Of a DNA stretch of 64,000 bases, positions 62,031 through 64,000 are shown in pieces (within the stretch, counting starts at the first letter, position 1; every line of letters begins with the position of its first letter). Source of the stretch: Pseudarthrobacter sp. AL07 (GTDB lineage: Bacteria; Actinomycetota; Actinomycetes; Actinomycetales; Micrococcaceae); the NCBI RefSeq assembly GCF_029960665.1, contig NZ_JASBRB010000004.1:124001-188000 (forward strand), read 5' to 3'. The notes below the pieces were generated by a model. The model was not told where the DNA came from. It did no database searches and saw nothing but the letters and a program-made list of their open reading frames with translations. Both the position numbers and the translations under genes were made by a program.

Positions 62031-63579
62031 GTTGCGGGCCTTCCTGTTGGGGACTTTGTTGCGGCAGGGGGGTTTGGGTCGGCACAACCACAGGGGTTAC
62101 GACGGGCGCGACCACCGGTGCGGGAACCACCGTTGCCAGCCATTGTTCGCTGATCTGCCGCTTGCGGGCGAGCCGGGCCCTGGCGGACTGGGCATCAAAA
62201 AGGGACCTGGCCTCGTCAAGTCCGGCCTGGGTGAGCCGCGGCGAAACCGGCCCCGCCGTGGTGTGCAGGACAAGGTCCGCCACACGGAACCGCCGTGCAA
62301 GGGGGCCCTGGTGCAGTGCCATGGACTGGGTGCGCTGGTGCGGGACCACCACCAGTTCCCGCCACCACCGGCCCGATCGGATCAGCAGGGCGGAGTCAGT
62401 GGTGGCGAAGCCGTTGCGGCGCCAGCCCAGCGGCGCCAGGAACCTGGCACGGAGCGGCGTGGTGACAAATCCGCCGTCGGAATCCAACCCCGAGAGCCCG
62501 GCAGCGAAGATGCGTCCGGGCTCCGGCGTCCCAGGATCCGGCAACACGAGGGCAAGCATGGACATCACTTCGGGCAGCTTGCCCACGGGCAGCAGCGTGG
62601 TCCGGGACGCCGTCTCGCCGTTGCTCCCGGCTGCGCCGTACCCGGCCACGTTGACCTGGATCCGGTACCAGCCGAAGATCCGCCACAGCGGGGACTGGGC
62701 TACTTTCAGCGCCTGGACCCTGCCCGGGGGCAGGGTCTGCGCCTGCGTGTCCAGCAGCCCGTAGCGCAGCCGGATCCCGTCCGGCGAAATGGCGGCGGTG
62801 AAGTTGTAGCCCTTGTTGAAGGACCCCCAGTAGCTGGCTGCAAGGCCCAGCACGGCCGGGATCAGGTAGAAGAAGAAGCCGCGGTTCTCCGTCACGGCGG
62901 ACAGGATCACGGAGGCAATGCCGCCCACCACCACAAAGAAGCTCTGCTCGCTGAGCAGCAGCGAACCGATAAGGCGCGACGGCGGCACGGACAGGACCGG
63001 ATGTTCAGGTGCCTCGGGCGCGGCCTCCTGTGGCCGGGCCGGGTCCGGGACCATACCTGCGGCCCGTGCCAGGATGGTGGCCCGGAGCTGGCGGGCGACG
63101 TCCATCCGGAGGTAGGCCAGTTTGACTGCCGATTCGCCGGCATCGGCGACCTCAAACTTGAGTTCGGCAAGGCCGAAGATCCTGGCCAGCAGGGGCTGCA
63201 CGATGTCGATGGCCTGGACCCGGTCCAGCCGGGCCTGCCGCTGCTGGCGGAAGAGGAAACCGGAGTTTACCCGGACGTACCCTTCCGAGATCTGGTACTT
63301 GGTGAAATACCAGGTCAGGATGAAACCCAGCACGGTGACCACCAGGACGATGCCGCCGCCGGCCACCAGCCAGGGTGCCCTGCCGGCGAAGTCCTGCTCG
63401 AAGACCGGACGGCCCTGCAGTAACCGCTCGAAAAAGTCCCGCCCGAAGAAGAATCCGATGGCCGCCAGCGCCACCCAGCCGCGCACAAAGGGGGAGGCCG
63501 GGTGCACACGCAGCCACTCGCCGTCGGGCGCTACCGGAACCGCACTCGGTGCACCGGCCTCCGGAACGTTTGCCGTCAC
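62023..63579 (-). CDS. Bacterial PH-domain (bPH2) membrane protein, YdbT-like
   Basis: This 518-aa protein has several membrane helices (about 30-50, 68-90, 205-245) and three bPH2 segments: about 95-170 (ISEGYVRVNSGFLFRQQRQA; LDRVQAIDIVQPLLARIFGL), about 260-330 (ISPDGIRLRYGLLDTQAQTL) and about 395-470 (SALLIRSGRWWRELVVVPHQ). It pairs with the shorter YdbS-like gene upstream, coupled by a GTGA overlap. Function unknown; membrane stress roles are suggested for relatives. Confidence 0.9.
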   Translation of the reverse strand: MTANVPEAGAPSAVPVAPDGEWLRVHPASPFVRGWVALAAIGFFFGRDFFERLLQGRPVFEQDFAGRAPWLVAGGGIVLVVTVLGFILTWYFTKYQISEGYVRVNSGFLFRQQRQARLDRVQAIDIVQPLLARIFGLAELKFEVADAGESAVKLAYLRMDVARQLRATILARAAGMVPDPARPQEAAPEAPEHPVLSVPPSRLIGSLLLSEQSFFVVVGGIASVILSAVTENRGFFFYLIPAVLGLAASYWGSFNKGYNFTAAISPDGIRLRYGLLDTQAQTLPPGRVQALKVAQSPLWRIFGWYRIQVNVAGYGAAGSNGETASRTTLLPVGKLPEVMSMLALVLPDPGTPEPGRIFAAGLSGLDSDGGFVTTPLRARFLAPLGWRRNGFATTDSALLIRSGRWWRELVVVPHQRTQSMALHQGPLARRFRVADLVLHTTAGPVSPRLTQAGLDEARSLFDAQSARARLARKRQISEQWLATVVPAPVVAPVVTPVVVPTQTPLPQQSPQQEGPQRG

Positions 63580-64000
63580 AGCCCTGCCAGCCTCGCTTCA
63601 CCGCGGGCGGCGAGCTGCTCGCGCAGGCGTGCACCTTCCGCCGCGGGCAGGCCGGGGATGCTGGCGTTGGTTCCGGGTGAGGCGGTGTGAAGTTTGAGCG
63701 TGCAGAGTCCCAGCCCGCGTTCCACCGGGCCCACGCCGATGTCCACGTACTGCATCCGGCCGTAGGGAACCGTCATGGTCCGTTGGAAGAAAATACCGCC
63801 ACGGACCAGGAGGTCATCGTCGCGCTCGGCGTAGCCGATAGCGCGCACCTGCCGTGGGATCAGCAGAAGGCGCCAGACGGCCAGGACCAGGGTCACGGCC
63901 GGGACGGTGATGGCCAGCCACAGGGGCGGCCACCGCCACCAGCCAAGCAGGACAAAGACGAGGGGCAGGGTCAGCACGACCACCGTGATCAGGTTTTCGA
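63576..64000 (-). CDS. Bacterial PH-domain membrane protein, YdbS-like, 5' end outside window
   Basis: The frame is open to the window edge (codons before 63983 include GAA AAC CTG ATC ACG). Visible sequence has two helices (VVLTLPLVFVLLGWWRWPPL; LAITVPAVTLVLAVWRLLL) and one bPH2 domain (DDDLLVRGGIFFQRTMTVPY, GRMQYVDIGVGPVERGLGLC). It forms the partner of the YdbT-like gene. The true start lies beyond 64000. Confidence 0.88.
   Translation of the reverse strand, partial: ENLITVVVLTLPLVFVLLGWWRWPPLWLAITVPAVTLVLAVWRLLLIPRQVRAIGYAERDDDLLVRGGIFFQRTMTVPYGRMQYVDIGVGPVERGLGLCTLKLHTASPGTNASIPGLPAAEGARLREQLAARGEARLAGL

Overview
The window looks like a chromosomal segment of a high-GC actinobacterium of the Micrococcaceae, most likely Arthrobacter, Pseudarthrobacter or a close relative. 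The signs are strong G/C third-position bias, an Lsr2 nucleoid protein, DisA, ClpC, an Arr rifampin ADP-ribosyltransferase, several GAF-ANTAR regulators, and many genes whose start codon lies 6-7 nt after a TAGNNT -10 element (leaderless transcripts). Taxonomy is inferred from gene content and style, not from a marker gene.

Layout. 1-838 holds the 5' part of a secreted DNRLRE plus beta-propeller phytase gene, followed by a frameshifted insertion sequence (1038-2392). 2423-8529 is a DUF1304 protein and a four-carbon acid-sugar catabolic operon (LtnD, OtnK, GntP permease, class II ketose-bisphosphate aldolase) with a divergent FadR-type GntR regulator and two operator-like dyads. 8635-13199 carries dodecin, an XRE regulator with an internal deletion, and three aldo/keto reductases separated by gene debris. 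13334-21052 holds stress-envelope proteins, a PrmC-like methyltransferase, MalQ, a broken LacI regulator, an HhH-GPD glycosylase, a GAF-ANTAR gene behind a hairpin-rich leader, and tRNA-Lys(TTT).

22176-27976 is a phosphate locus: DUF47 plus PiT on the + strand, and pstSCAB on the - strand behind a four-unit PHO box. 28210-34408 holds an FUSC membrane protein, RadA, a FabF-like ketosynthase, release factor 3, a small membrane protein and Arr. 34477-39000 is a lower-GC, accessory-looking patch with two secreted phosphatases (a metallophosphoesterase and a PF04185-type phosphoesterase), gene remnants and a TOPRIM protein. Together with the phytase, PiT and Pst, this makes phosphorus acquisition the main theme of the window.

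39077-52256 is mostly housekeeping: DisA, MutY, two DUF3592 proteins, a lipoprotein, DUF3040, DhaKLM, an ArgA-type acetyltransferase, ClpC, Lsr2, LysS and a 59-aa membrane protein. 52324-54985 has three tandem paralogous alpha/beta hydrolases, each with its own leaderless promoter, ending in a 26-bp perfect inverted repeat. 55073-57425 is a DHA2 drug exporter with a TetR regulator. 57553-59919 is a GAF-ANTAR cluster with small partner proteins. 60212-64000 is panC, a DUF2520 Rossmann protein and two bacterial PH-domain membrane proteins, the last running off the window.

No CRISPR array, prophage or obvious secondary-metabolite cluster was seen. The most striking features are repeated gene-decay scars and a high density of perfect dyads in intergenic regions.
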